Assembly (NCBI GenBank): GCA_900551965.1
Contig: URYF01000004.1
Span: forward strand, 1-53,389
Direction: 5' to 3'
DNA length: 53,389 bases
Origin: an uncultured bacterium
GTDB taxonomy: Bacteria > Cyanobacteriota > Vampirovibrionia > Gastranaerophilales > Gastranaerophilaceae
Below the pieces are notes generated by a model, which worked only from the letters and a program-made list of their open reading frames with translations, was not told the DNA's origin and did not search any database. Position numbers and translations under genes: made by a program. Positions 1 through 8,164 of the stretch are shown piece after piece. Position 1 is the stretch's first letter, and the number at the start of each line of letters is the position of its first letter.

Positions 1-639
1 CTCTCTTACTATTTCTGCATGACCGTGAGATACGATAACTTGCGGAAGTCTTGTTGTTTCTTTTACGTTAAGAACAAAAACTCTGATTCTGTTACCCGGT
101 TTGTAGTATTCACCCGGAATTTGTTCTTTTCTAGGCATAATAGCATCAGTTTTTCCAATATTTACGATAACATTTCTTCTGTCATCAACTTTTTGAATAA
201 TACCTGTAATAAGTGTTCCTTTTTTCTCCAAGAATTCATTCAAAACAAGATTTCTTTCAGCTTCTCTGATTCTTTGAGTTAAAACCTGATTAGCAGCCTG
301 AGCAGCGATACGTCCGAATTGCTCCGGTGTAACTTCCAACTTAACTTCGTCGCCAAGTTCAACAGCTTCATCAATCTCTTTTGCTTCAGCTAAAGAAATT
401 TCGTTATCAGGGTCTTCAACTGATTCAACAACTGTTTTACCTTTAAAAATACCGATTTCGCCTGACTGCTCATCTAAAAATGCTTCAACATTTTCAATTT
501 CTTTAATTCTTAAATGTTTTTTATAAGCTGCAACCATAGCATCACATAATGATGCAATTACAACTTCTTTGGAAATACCTTTTTCTCTTTCCAATTCTTC
601 GAAAACTTCGTTTAAGTTTCCTGCTCCGATTTTAATCAT
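1..639 (-). CDS. nusA: Transcription termination/antitermination factor NusA (N-terminal part, cut by window edge)
   Basis: NusA binds RNA polymerase and modulates pausing, intrinsic termination and antitermination. Only the first 213 codons are present; the reading frame stays open through base 1. The ATG at 639-637 is preceded by an AGGA Shine-Dalgarno. Residues about 1-130 form the RNAP-binding N-terminal domain, including the family signature around residues 109-130 (GRIAAQAANQ then QRIREAERN). Residues about 140-205 look like the S1 domain (GTLITGIIQKVDDR). The KH domains lie outside the window. The start is 19 nt after the rimP stop, giving the common rimP-nusA order, so the pair is very probably cotranscribed from the promoter upstream of rimP. 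No frameshift or odd residue is visible. Confidence 0.95.
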   Translation of the reverse strand, partial: MIKIGAGNLNEVFEELEREKGISKEVVIASLCDAMVAAYKKHLRIKEIENVEAFLDEQSGEIGIFKGKTVVESVEDPDNEISLAEAKEIDEAVELGDEVKLEVTPEQFGRIAAQAANQVLTQRIREAERNLVLNEFLEKKGTLITGIIQKVDDRRNVIVNIGKTDAIMPRKEQIPGEYYKPGNRIRVFVLNVKETTRLPQVIVSHGHAEIVRE

Positions 640-658
640 ATTATTTATCCTTTCGTCT

Positions 659-1141
659 TTAGTCTATATACAACTTTGCTGATTGAATGTTATTTTTCGG
701 GATCTGTAACTCTTGTCCGTCATCAAATCTGAAAAATGTCAGACCTTCATTCGTATCATAATCTACAATTTCACCTTTGAAAATCTTTTCGCTTTCACCT
801 TCCAACGGTTCTTTTAGCTTTAAACTGATTCTTTTACCTTTGAAGATAACAAACTCTTTTTCTGACTTGAATTTGCGCTCTAACCCCGGTGAAGAAACTT
901 CCAAATAGTATTTTACAGGGATAAGCTCTTCCAAAAACCCTTCAAGGCTTCTTGTAACATTTTCGCAATCTTCAAGAGTAATACTGCGTTCTTTTGAATA
1001 CAAAAATATTCGCAAAAACCAGCGGTGATTTTCTTTCGAAAAATCAATTTCAATCGGCACTAAATTAAAACGCATTGCTGTGTTTTCAATCAACGGCGTA
1101 ATTGCATTTAATACTTCTAACCTGTTTACTTCCTGTTTCAT
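659..1141 (-). CDS. rimP: Ribosome maturation factor RimP
   Basis: RimP is a cytoplasmic factor for maturation of the 30S ribosomal subunit. The 160-aa length is normal for the family. The N-terminal alpha/beta domain holds the typical FLRIFLYSKERSITLEDCE stretch (about residues 43-61) and the SSPGLERKFK motif (about residues 103-112). A small SH3-like C-terminal domain follows (ISLKLKEPLEGE, then GEIVDYD). The ATG at 1141 has a good Shine-Dalgarno (AGGGAAAGG) about 7 nt upstream. It sits directly upstream of nusA. Its leader carries a terminator-like hairpin between the promoter and the start codon, which makes transcriptional attenuation possible (inference). Confidence 0.95.
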   Translation of the reverse strand: MKQEVNRLEVLNAITPLIENTAMRFNLVPIEIDFSKENHRWFLRIFLYSKERSITLEDCENVTRSLEGFLEELIPVKYYLEVSSPGLERKFKSEKEFVIFKGKRISLKLKEPLEGESEKIFKGEIVDYDTNEGLTFFRFDDGQELQIPKNNIQSAKLYID

Positions 1142-1163
1142 ATCGCAACCTTTCCCTACTTAG

Positions 1164-1192
1164 TGAAAAAAAGAACGGGGTAACCGTTCTTT
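1164..1192 (-). terminator. Intrinsic terminator-like hairpin in the rimP leader
   Basis: On the minus strand a 7-bp stem (AGAACGG/CCGTTCT, arms 1172-1178 and 1184-1190) with a 5-nt loop is followed at once by a run of seven U. It lies downstream of the 557-codon gene, which ends at 1270. It is also downstream of the predicted rimP promoter and only about 22 nt before the rimP start. It can therefore act as terminator for the upstream gene, as attenuator for rimP-nusA, or as both. Confidence 0.75.
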
Positions 1193-1222
1193 CTTCATTT
1201 AGCAATACTGCTTGCTGTTTAT

Positions 1223-1251
1223 ATTCTAATATAGATATTATTAAATGTAAA
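1223..1251 (-). promoter_or_regulatory. Predicted sigma70-type promoter of rimP-nusA
   Basis: Minus-strand TTTACA (1251-1246), a 17-bp spacer and TAGAAT (1228-1223) lie in the gap just after the upstream stop codon. The predicted start of transcription is near 1216, giving a leader of about 75 nt that contains the 1164-1192 hairpin. This is a consensus match only. Confidence 0.55.
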
Positions 1252-1269
1252 GTGTTTGTAAATGTTTGG

Positions 1270-2943
1270 TTAAGTTGAAGCCGGATTTGCTTTGTCGAAC
1301 ATATCCTTAGTAATTGGGCTATCACCTTGCAGATAAATAGTCTGCCCGCTTGGAGTCGTTCCGGTATAATATTTCTCACCACCAACAACAAACGCTGCAG
1401 GTTTAGATTTTAATTCTTTAATATATGCAGTATCTGATGTCATTGGTTCTAAGCCGGCTTTTCTATCAAGCTGACCTTCCATCTTATCATTTTTTCTGCG
1501 TGTTTTATAAGATAGCCATTTTTCTTTTAAATTCATACCATCAGATACATTTATCTTACTTGAACGATTATTATTTTTGTCAACACCATCATTGATTTTG
1601 CTCGTCAATTTATTATAATCTTCTTGTTCTTCTCTTTCCATTTCTACCAATTTTGCCTGGTATCTATCAATTGCAGCCTGCAATTTCGTTGAGTCCTGTT
1701 TGAATTGTTCAAATCTTTCCATATGATCTTGAGCTTTTTCTAAAATTTGTTGAGCTTCATCAAAACCTTTTTCTGCCTTTTGTAATACAGTTTGAGCTGT
1801 TGTCTGCTTATCTTTTGCAGTATTCAATTGCTCTTGAGCTTTATCTAATTGTGCTTCTGCATCTTTTACTGCTGTATTTGAAGAATCAACATTCTTCTTC
1901 GCTTCTTCTCTTGCTGTTTTAGCTCCTGCTTCTTCTTCTTTAGCAGCTTTGAGTTGTTGTTCAGCAGTATCAACAGCCTCTTGAGCTTTTTCATACGCCG
2001 GATTTGGCTTGGTTGTTGTTGAACCGTCCGGATTTGTTATAGTAATTGTTTTATCTGTATTCGCTAATGTTTGTTTTGCATTTGCAAGATTCTGTTCAGC
2101 TTGTTTTGTTGCATCTATAGTTTTCGTATGAGCTTCAACCGCTTTTCCGTATGCAGCATCAGCATTTTTCAATGCAATTAACTTAGTATCACGAACATCA
2201 GTTGTTGTCTTAACACCATTATCAGCAGTTTTTACGTTTTGCTTAGCATCAGATACACCTTTTTCTGATTTACTTACATCGGATTTATAAGATGTCATAT
2301 TAGTTTTTGCAGTATCATATTTTCCTTGAAAATCATTATTTGCAGCATTAGATTTCAACTCATCTAAAGAACCATTAGCTTGCGCAATAAAACCACGTAA
2401 ATCAATAGAATTATCAGCACTTGCCATGTCTGAAATATAAGAATCAATACCTGAATTTGTAAGTCCATTGCCTCCGCCAAGACCATTCAACGCGGCATCA
2501 AGTCTTTGTGAATTAGTAGCAGAAGAACTGCCTTTCAAGCTGTCAAAAGCTCCCAGCTGATTCAATAGTGAAATGCCCTGGCTAAGAACCTGTCCAACAA
2601 TCTGACCTTTCATAAACGCAGTGTTGTTATTAACAGAGATGGTCTGAGTTGAACCACCAACATGTGATACTCCACTGGAGTAAGACGGAGTAAATGTTCT
2701 TGAGTTCAAAGCAGCTCTTGTTCCCTGATAATTATATTTATTTTTCATTTTTGATACATTTGTACCGGCAACCCAGTTTGACCCATGGGATTTACCAAAT
2801 GAAAATACAGAAGATTTTGACGCAGCAGAAGAATTAGCTAAATTTTTAGCTGCCTGTGCTGATACTCCGGTCTTTTTCTTGTTAACACCGAAAGTTCCGC
2901 TGCCCAAACCGGGCTTATTCAGTTTTGAAAATTCAACTGACAT
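1270..2943 (-). CDS. Lineage-specific 557-aa protein with long alanine-rich coiled coil
   Basis: I do not recognise a characterised family. The first roughly 110 residues are rich in Ser, Gly and Asn and look disordered. There is no signal peptide. Residues about 110-185 are mixed (MKGQIVGQVLSQGISLLNQL). From about residue 200 to 430 there is an Ala/Lys/Glu/Gln-rich segment with strong heptad character, so a long coiled coil is expected. A linker follows, then a small C-terminal region (AFVVGGEKYYTGTT...). The ATG at 2943 has a purine-rich AAAGAGAG upstream. It could be a structural, adhesin-like or secreted filament protein, but nothing in the sequence decides this. The terminator hairpin at 1164-1192 lies downstream. 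Confidence 0.8.
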   Translation of the reverse strand: MSVEFSKLNKPGLGSGTFGVNKKKTGVSAQAAKNLANSSAASKSSVFSFGKSHGSNWVAGTNVSKMKNKYNYQGTRAALNSRTFTPSYSSGVSHVGGSTQTISVNNNTAFMKGQIVGQVLSQGISLLNQLGAFDSLKGSSSATNSQRLDAALNGLGGGNGLTNSGIDSYISDMASADNSIDLRGFIAQANGSLDELKSNAANNDFQGKYDTAKTNMTSYKSDVSKSEKGVSDAKQNVKTADNGVKTTTDVRDTKLIALKNADAAYGKAVEAHTKTIDATKQAEQNLANAKQTLANTDKTITITNPDGSTTTKPNPAYEKAQEAVDTAEQQLKAAKEEEAGAKTAREEAKKNVDSSNTAVKDAEAQLDKAQEQLNTAKDKQTTAQTVLQKAEKGFDEAQQILEKAQDHMERFEQFKQDSTKLQAAIDRYQAKLVEMEREEQEDYNKLTSKINDGVDKNNNRSSKINVSDGMNLKEKWLSYKTRRKNDKMEGQLDRKAGLEPMTSDTAYIKELKSKPAAFVVGGEKYYTGTTPSGQTIYLQGDSPITKDMFDKANPAST

Positions 2944-3148
2944 ACTTTTGCTCTCTTTTTTATCTTCTTAAATATATAAAAACATGCGAAAATGCCCGAT
3001 TTCACATGTTTCCAATCATGTTACAAATGTTTACATATATATTTTAAGAAGATATTAGAGCAGAATTTACAAAAATTTATATACCTTCACACAAAGCCAT
3101 TAAATTAAATTATATTAAGCAGAATCCAAATTTTTAGCCAAGAGGTAT

Positions 3149-4276
3149 TTATACAGTAATTTTACCCATAACAACACGCTTTTTGGCACCGGTACAGCAC
3201 GGAAGATTGTTTGGAATACCGTAATAAGTACAATAGCCAAGCAATGCAAATGCCATAACCTCTTTAAAATTATTAGAAATTCCATAATCTTCACAAGTTG
3301 TTAAATCAATATGGTTTGGCAGATATGTTCTTAACATTTTCATTAAAGTTTTATTATAAGCACCACCACCGCATATTACAGCTTCATGAATCCCAACATT
3401 AGGATAAATAAAACGTTCATAACTCTGCGCAATCGTTTTAGCAGTAAGTGCAGTTACTGTCGCAATTATATCTTTTGGATCAGATGGTGCATATTTAAGC
3501 GCATTTTCAATATATTCTGGCGAAAAATATTCTCTGCCAGTTGATTTCGGCGGCTCAACAAAATAATATTCATCAGCTAACAAACATTCAAGCCAGCTAT
3601 CAGAAACTATACCACCTGATGCAATCTCTCCATCTTTATCATAAGATTTTCCAAAAAATTTACGAACACAATAATCAATCATAATATTGCCAAGTCCGGT
3701 ATCAAATCCAAAAGTATCAAAATCTTTTGACACAACAGTGACATTTGAAATCCCTCCGATATTTTGGATTGCAAAATTTTTCCCCCTGCTTTTAAACCAT
3801 TTTTCATCAGCAAAACAAACCAATGGCGCACCTTGCCCGTTTTGTGCCATATCAGCTTCTCTAAAATTTGAAATTGTCATGCAGCCGGTTTCCTGAGCTA
3901 TGACAGAACTTTCACCAATTTGTAATGTACTTTTCAAACTTATTCCGTCAAGCTTTTCATCAAACGGATAATGATAAACAGTCTGACCATGACTTGATAT
4001 AAAATCAGGTTTTCCAAACTCCGAAATCAAAACATTAGCAGCATCAGCAAAGCATTTACCAATCGCAAAATTCATCATACAAATATCTTTTATTGAAGCA
4101 TCTCCTCTGAATAATTGGAAAATCTTCGCTTTAATATGCTCAGGATACTGATAATTTATACCATGAATTAATTTAACACTTTTGTCAGGAAAAACTTCAC
4201 AAAACCCTGCATCAATACTATCACATGATGTTCCCGACATCAAAGCTATAACTTTTTTAACTTCAAGCTCTTCCAT
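3149..4276 (-). CDS. anmK: Anhydro-N-acetylmuramic acid kinase AnmK
   Basis: AnmK phosphorylates and hydrolyses 1,6-anhydro-MurNAc to MurNAc-6-phosphate in cytoplasmic peptidoglycan recycling. At 375 aa it has the expected length. The family signature MSGTSCDSIDAG is at about residues 13-24. The sugar-site motif SSHGQTVYHYP (about 94-104), the GFDTGLGNIMID stretch and the late CGGGAYNKTLM motif of the ASKHA ATPase fold are all present. No strong Shine-Dalgarno precedes the ATG at 4276, and a minus-strand terminator lies only 13 nt upstream. The promoter must therefore be within that gap, or transcription must read through the terminator. It fits an organism that recycles its wall and encodes the hydrolases at 14.9-18.1 kb. 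Confidence 0.95.
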   Translation of the reverse strand: MEELEVKKVIALMSGTSCDSIDAGFCEVFPDKSVKLIHGINYQYPEHIKAKIFQLFRGDASIKDICMMNFAIGKCFADAANVLISEFGKPDFISSHGQTVYHYPFDEKLDGISLKSTLQIGESSVIAQETGCMTISNFREADMAQNGQGAPLVCFADEKWFKSRGKNFAIQNIGGISNVTVVSKDFDTFGFDTGLGNIMIDYCVRKFFGKSYDKDGEIASGGIVSDSWLECLLADEYYFVEPPKSTGREYFSPEYIENALKYAPSDPKDIIATVTALTAKTIAQSYERFIYPNVGIHEAVICGGGAYNKTLMKMLRTYLPNHIDLTTCEDYGISNNFKEVMAFALLGYCTYYGIPNNLPCCTGAKKRVVMGKITV

Positions 4277-4288
4277 ACATAAATAATA

Positions 4289-4320
4289 TAAAAAAGCCTG
4301 TACTTATGCAAGTCCAGGCT
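4289..4320 (-). terminator. Strong intrinsic terminator ending a minus-strand transcript
   Basis: On the minus strand, AGCCTG pairs with CAGGCT (4320-4315 with 4300-4295). An inner ACTT/AAGT extension closes a GCAT loop, with one mismatch between the two stems. A run of U follows (4294-4289). No coding gene ends just upstream on this strand, so it most likely ends the non-coding transcript proposed at 4289-4680. Confidence 0.8.
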
Positions 4321-4680
4321 GATTAAAAGTTTACAACTATCCTTACTAACTCTCTTCTATAAGTCTTTACTTTCTCCCGTAATAAACCAGATATACAATA
4401 TAATATTAAGATGTAAACTAAAAAATATCCCTAATCATACAGTCCCAACTGTACCTCAATAATCTCTTTCCCTTTTGGACTACTTCGCCATCACCTCTGT
4501 TTCTTTACGTCCAACTAATCTTATGTCTGTTGTTACTTTACTTCAGTAACTTGTCCTTCCACTTTTGTCTGGCAGCCTTTGATTTTTTAATTCGGCTTTC
4601 TTTATGTAATCTACTGTAGCCCTAATTCTGAAGGATTACAAGTAAAAAAAAATTATTATTTTTTTACATTTGACCATGCC
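4289..4680 (-). ncRNA. Candidate structured non-coding RNA of unknown class
   Basis: This is the only gap over 300 bases in the window (4277-4874), and no credible reading frame fills it. Several hairpins are visible: TACAGT/ACTGTA (4438-4443 with 4448-4453), TTGGAC/GTCCAA (4475-4480 with 4509-4514), GTTACT/AGTAAC (4532-4537 with 4545-4550) and GTAATC/GATTAC (4606-4611 with 4634-4639). The stretch ends in a strong minus-strand terminator. Base composition is less AT-biased than nearby spacers. I checked for tmRNA, SRP RNA, T-box and cobalamin-riboswitch landmarks and found none. The 5' end is a guess, since no clear promoter is seen. It could also be a long leader or a decayed element. Confidence 0.45.
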
Positions 4681-4874
4681 CCCCGTGCGCGTAAGCAAAA
4701 ATTCGTGTTATTAAATCTTAATGAAGATAACTTAATTAAATCTTGTAAAAATTTATCGAAATTTTGTTTGACATTATGAAATCAGGGGAATTTTTAAAAG
4801 CATGTATTTTGTAACAAATAGAAAATGGTGAACATTTGTGCTAGACTGAATTGTAGTAACATGAGAGATATTTT

Positions 4875-5816
4875 ATGAAAGAGTTTTTAAAAACAAATAC
4901 TATTACATATAACCTTATGTCTTTTACCGGATTTAAGTCTATAATCATATTTTCATTACTTGTAGACGGACCTAAATCCTATGAGGATTTACAAAGTTAT
5001 CTAAAAAATCATGAATATCTTCGTGAGGAGGTTTCTTTTGATACACTTAGGATTTACCTTAATTCGCTAAGAGAAATCGGCTGCAAAATTGTAAGAAAAA
5101 ATGTTGATGGAGTAACGAAATACGCAATTGATTCTCACCCTTTTAAATTGAATTTTAATGATAAACAAGTTAAAAGTATTATTAAAATTTACAGAGCGAT
5201 TTCAAAATCAATTGAAGTTTCAGATTTGATGGCGCTATCTCAATTTTTTGAAAAAATTTCAGCATACGTCGCAAATGAAACCCTTAAACAAAAACTTCAA
5301 AAAATTTCTCCATTGAATAATATAAATCCTGAACTTGTTAAAGAGCTTATGGTCCATGCTCAGAATAATTCTGAAATTTCAATATCCTATAATTCTTCAA
5401 ATTCAGGCTGCACTAAAAATATAGTTATTCTTGTTGATAAATTATCGATTAATAACGGGAAATTATACATCTCAGGTTACAATTCAATCAAAAAAACTTA
5501 CTCAAGTTTTCTTGTTTCAAAAATCGCGGCAATTACTAATGTAAACACGCACAATAAAACCCTTGAAGTGCCTGAACTTACCGTGGGTTATGAATATATA
5601 AATGAAACAAATGACGAACTTGAACTTTTAAGCTGTGAGAAAATTATTAAAACCGAAGGCAACAAATCTATTATTGAAATAACTTCAAAAAATAAATTTG
5701 AAATAATGCAAAGAGTTATGTCACATTCTTCAAAATGTAAGGTATTATACCCTGAAGATTTCAGAGATTATATAATATCCAACCTAAAAAAAATGAAAGA
5801 AGGTTACATTGGCTAA
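4875..5816 (+). CDS. WYL-domain-type transcriptional regulator (first of tandem pair)
   Basis: This is a 313-aa protein with the layout of PafB/PafC-like regulators: an N-terminal winged-helix-like part (about residues 1-95), a helical linker (about 100-160) and a WYL-like Sm-fold domain (about 160-240). A C-terminal WCX-like extension ends in the ISNLKKMKEGY region. WYL proteins usually bind nucleic acid or nucleotide ligands and regulate stress or DNA-damage genes. The exact WYL triad is poorly conserved here, so assignment rests on architecture and on the neighbour. An extended -10 (TGCTAGACT, 4839-4847) lies upstream of the ATG at 4875. The 3' end overlaps the next gene by 8 bp, so the two are translationally coupled. 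Confidence 0.6.
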   Translation: MKEFLKTNTITYNLMSFTGFKSIIIFSLLVDGPKSYEDLQSYLKNHEYLREEVSFDTLRIYLNSLREIGCKIVRKNVDGVTKYAIDSHPFKLNFNDKQVKSIIKIYRAISKSIEVSDLMALSQFFEKISAYVANETLKQKLQKISPLNNINPELVKELMVHAQNNSEISISYNSSNSGCTKNIVILVDKLSINNGKLYISGYNSIKKTYSSFLVSKIAAITNVNTHNKTLEVPELTVGYEYINETNDELELLSCEKIIKTEGNKSIIEITSKNKFEIMQRVMSHSSKCKVLYPEDFRDYIISNLKKMKEGYIG

Positions 5817-6735
5817 GAAAGGGAAAAAATTAAATTCAGGCTGTTTAAAAATATTCAAGCTCCTAAAACTGCTTTATGAAGATGAGGCTGATTACAACAG
5901 TGTTGTTGAAATTTTTAAAGATGAAGTAAATGAAATTACTGCAAATAATATTCAGGTTAACTTAAATAAATATATAAATACTCTGAAAATTTTCGGAATA
6001 AAAGTAAAAAAAGAAAACAATAAATTTAAATTGCTAAGCAGCTTATACTCAATGGACTTTTCGATGGAAGATCTTAAATCCATAAGTATTCTGGCAACTT
6101 CTTTGGAAAATTTTCCCGATAAAATTCTCACTGATGAAATTAAAAAATTTATTACATCTTTGGAATTTCGAATGAACAGCAATGACAGAAACTCTTTGAA
6201 TAATTTGAATAATACACTCAATTATGATTTTTCGTTTTACTATTCTGACTTGAGAGAACAAATTGAACACTGCGAAATGATATGTAAAGAGAATTATGTC
6301 ATCAATCTGATTTACAAAAAAAATAATAAAGAAATTAAATGTAAATGCACTCCAAAAGAGGTAACCTACGATTCTAAAACCGCATTTTTAATGGTTTACG
6401 ATGCAAGCAAAAGACAGAATTTAGAAATCCCGATAAGTAATATTCTTTCAATAACCACCTTGCCTCAAGTTGCCAATCGTATTGAAATGAGCACAACCGT
6501 TGTTTATAAACTCAAAAACAGACTGGCTAAAAATTATCACATCAGAGATAACGAAACTTCTTCTATCGATTCTAACGGAGATGCAATTATTATAAATAAA
6601 GGTGAAAGTTTTGATAAATTAATCAGCAGACTTATGAGATACACAGACAGCTGCGAGATTATTTCACCTAAAATTGTCCGCGATGAAATGATAAAAACAA
6701 TCAACGAAACTCTGAGTAATTATGAAAATCAATAG
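5809..6735 (+). CDS. WYL-domain-type transcriptional regulator (second of tandem pair)
   Basis: This 308-aa protein is a distant relative of its upstream neighbour with the same order of parts: an HTH-like N terminus (about 1-85), a helical linker, a beta-rich WYL-like region (about 160-225, starting NYVINLIYKKNNKEI) and a C-terminal dimer/WCX-like domain (about 225-305). Translation appears to start at TTG (5809), inside the end of the upstream gene, with a GAAGG Shine-Dalgarno. The two products probably work as a heteromer, as PafB and PafC do in actinobacteria (inference by analogy). It converges on der with only 6 bp between the stop codons. Confidence 0.6.
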   Translation: MAKKGKKLNSGCLKIFKLLKLLYEDEADYNSVVEIFKDEVNEITANNIQVNLNKYINTLKIFGIKVKKENNKFKLLSSLYSMDFSMEDLKSISILATSLENFPDKILTDEIKKFITSLEFRMNSNDRNSLNNLNNTLNYDFSFYYSDLREQIEHCEMICKENYVINLIYKKNNKEIKCKCTPKEVTYDSKTAFLMVYDASKRQNLEIPISNILSITTLPQVANRIEMSTTVVYKLKNRLAKNYHIRDNETSSIDSNGDAIIINKGESFDKLISRLMRYTDSCEIISPKIVRDEMIKTINETLSNYENQ

Positions 6736-6741
6736 AAAAAA

Positions 6742-8070
6742 CTAACCTTTACCACCGCGCTGTCTAACAGAAATTCTAATTGGAGTTCCATAGAACCCAA
6801 ATGCTTCACGCAATTTATTTTCAAGGTAGCGTTTATAACTATCCTTTAAAAGTTCCTCGTTATTAACAAACAAAACAAACGTTGGCGGCTGAATTGCAGC
6901 TTGTGTTATATAATAAATTTTTAATCTTTTACCCTTAAAACTGGTTGGAGGATTTAGAGCGTAAGCTTCGTTTATAACTTTATTCAACAATCCTGTTGAA
7001 ATTCGTTTTGTAGCATATTCATAAACTTCCATACTCTTTTCGAAAATCTGCCCTAAGCGTTGTTTTGTAACCGCACTGATAAAAATTTTCGGAGCAAAAC
7101 TCAAAAACGGAATATCTACGGCTAATTCTTTTTCAAATTTATTTATTGTATTTGCTTTTTTATCTTCAATCAAATCCCATTTATTTATGGCAACAATCAG
7201 ACCTTTACCGGCTTCTGTAATAATTGATGAAATTTTTTTATCTTGATCTGAAATACCTTCTTTAGCATCAATAACCAGAAGTGCAACATCACACTCTCGA
7301 ATAGAACGGATTGCACGATCAACAGCAAATTTTTCAACACCGTAATCAACTTTTGATTTTTTTCTGATACCTGCAGTATCAACGATAATAAATTCATTAT
7401 CTTTATAAGTTACATAACTGTCTATACTGTCCCTGGTGGTTCCTGACACATCAGAAACAATTACCCTGTCAGTATTCAATAAAGAATTAACAATTGAAGA
7501 TTTACCGGCATTAGGGCGGCCAACAATCGCAATCTTGATTCTTTTGTCTTCTTCTTCCTGTTCAAGAATTTCAAAGTCTTCAGTCACAATCTCTAGTAAA
7601 TCCCCTACACCACCTGAACCGTGAAGTGCTGAAATTCCAACAGGATCACCAAGTGAAAGCGCATAAAAATCACTTGTCATCATCAATGATTCAGGATTAT
7701 CACACTTGTTAACAGCCAAAAATACAGGTTTACCGGATTGCCTTAAAATATTTGCGATATCATAATCTACCGGATTTATACCGCCTTGACCGTCAACAAT
7801 AAAAACTATTTTATCAGCTTCTTCACAAGCCAATTTTGCCTGATCAAAAATTGATACCATAATATCATCTTCATCACCGGGAATAATTCCACCTGTATCA
7901 ATAACAGTGAAAGCTTTATTTTGCCACTCGACATCAAAATAGATTCTGTCGCGGGTAACACCCGGTAAATCATCAACAATTGAATGTCTTGAACCTACAA
8001 GACGATTCACAAATGTTGACTTACCTACATTTGGTCTTCCTACTATTGCTACTGTCGGTTTTCTTTTCAT
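6742..8070 (-). CDS. der: Ribosome biogenesis GTPase Der (EngA)
   Basis: Der is an essential tandem-GTPase needed for assembly of the 50S subunit. Two complete G domains are visible. G1 has GRPNVGKST (about residues 11-19) with DTGG and NKCD. G2 has GRPNAGKSS with DTAG and NKWD. The C-terminal KH-like domain follows (about 355-440, NPPTSFKGKRLKIYY and FVLFVNNEE). The 442-aa length is normal. I start at the ATG at 8070 rather than a TTG two codons upstream; neither has a clear Shine-Dalgarno. A strong hairpin terminator at 8104-8135 separates it from the genes upstream on the same strand, so it should have its own promoter. Confidence 0.96.
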   Translation of the reverse strand: MKRKPTVAIVGRPNVGKSTFVNRLVGSRHSIVDDLPGVTRDRIYFDVEWQNKAFTVIDTGGIIPGDEDDIMVSIFDQAKLACEEADKIVFIVDGQGGINPVDYDIANILRQSGKPVFLAVNKCDNPESLMMTSDFYALSLGDPVGISALHGSGGVGDLLEIVTEDFEILEQEEEDKRIKIAIVGRPNAGKSSIVNSLLNTDRVIVSDVSGTTRDSIDSYVTYKDNEFIIVDTAGIRKKSKVDYGVEKFAVDRAIRSIRECDVALLVIDAKEGISDQDKKISSIITEAGKGLIVAINKWDLIEDKKANTINKFEKELAVDIPFLSFAPKIFISAVTKQRLGQIFEKSMEVYEYATKRISTGLLNKVINEAYALNPPTSFKGKRLKIYYITQAAIQPPTFVLFVNNEELLKDSYKRYLENKLREAFGFYGTPIRISVRQRGGKG

Positions 8071-8103
8071 ACGCAAATGATATCATGGATAAAAATAAAT
8101 GTA

Positions 8104-8135
8104 AAACGCGGCATTGTATAAACAATGCCGCGTTT
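8104..8135 (-). terminator. 14-bp stem-loop between the 204-aa gene and der
   Basis: A perfect 14-bp inverted repeat (8104-8117 with 8122-8135, core ACGCGGCATTGT) has a 4-nt loop. On the minus strand it is followed by TTTTACATTTATTTTT, an interrupted U tract. It lies about 30 nt after the stop of the 204-codon gene. It is GC-rich against the local background, which supports a terminator role. Confidence 0.75.
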
Positions 8136-8164
8136 ATAATAAATAATATCCAATATTTTACTAT

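Noticed and set aside
19..282. Plus-strand 87-codon frame at the window start
   Set aside because: Lies within the antisense of nusA, whose frame is clear and conserved.
4289..4680. tmRNA, 6S RNA, SRP RNA or T-box for the 4.3-4.7 kb RNA
   Set aside because: No tRNA-like ends or tag frame, no SRP tetraloop motif, no T-box sequence and no single long hairpin with a central bubble as in 6S RNA.
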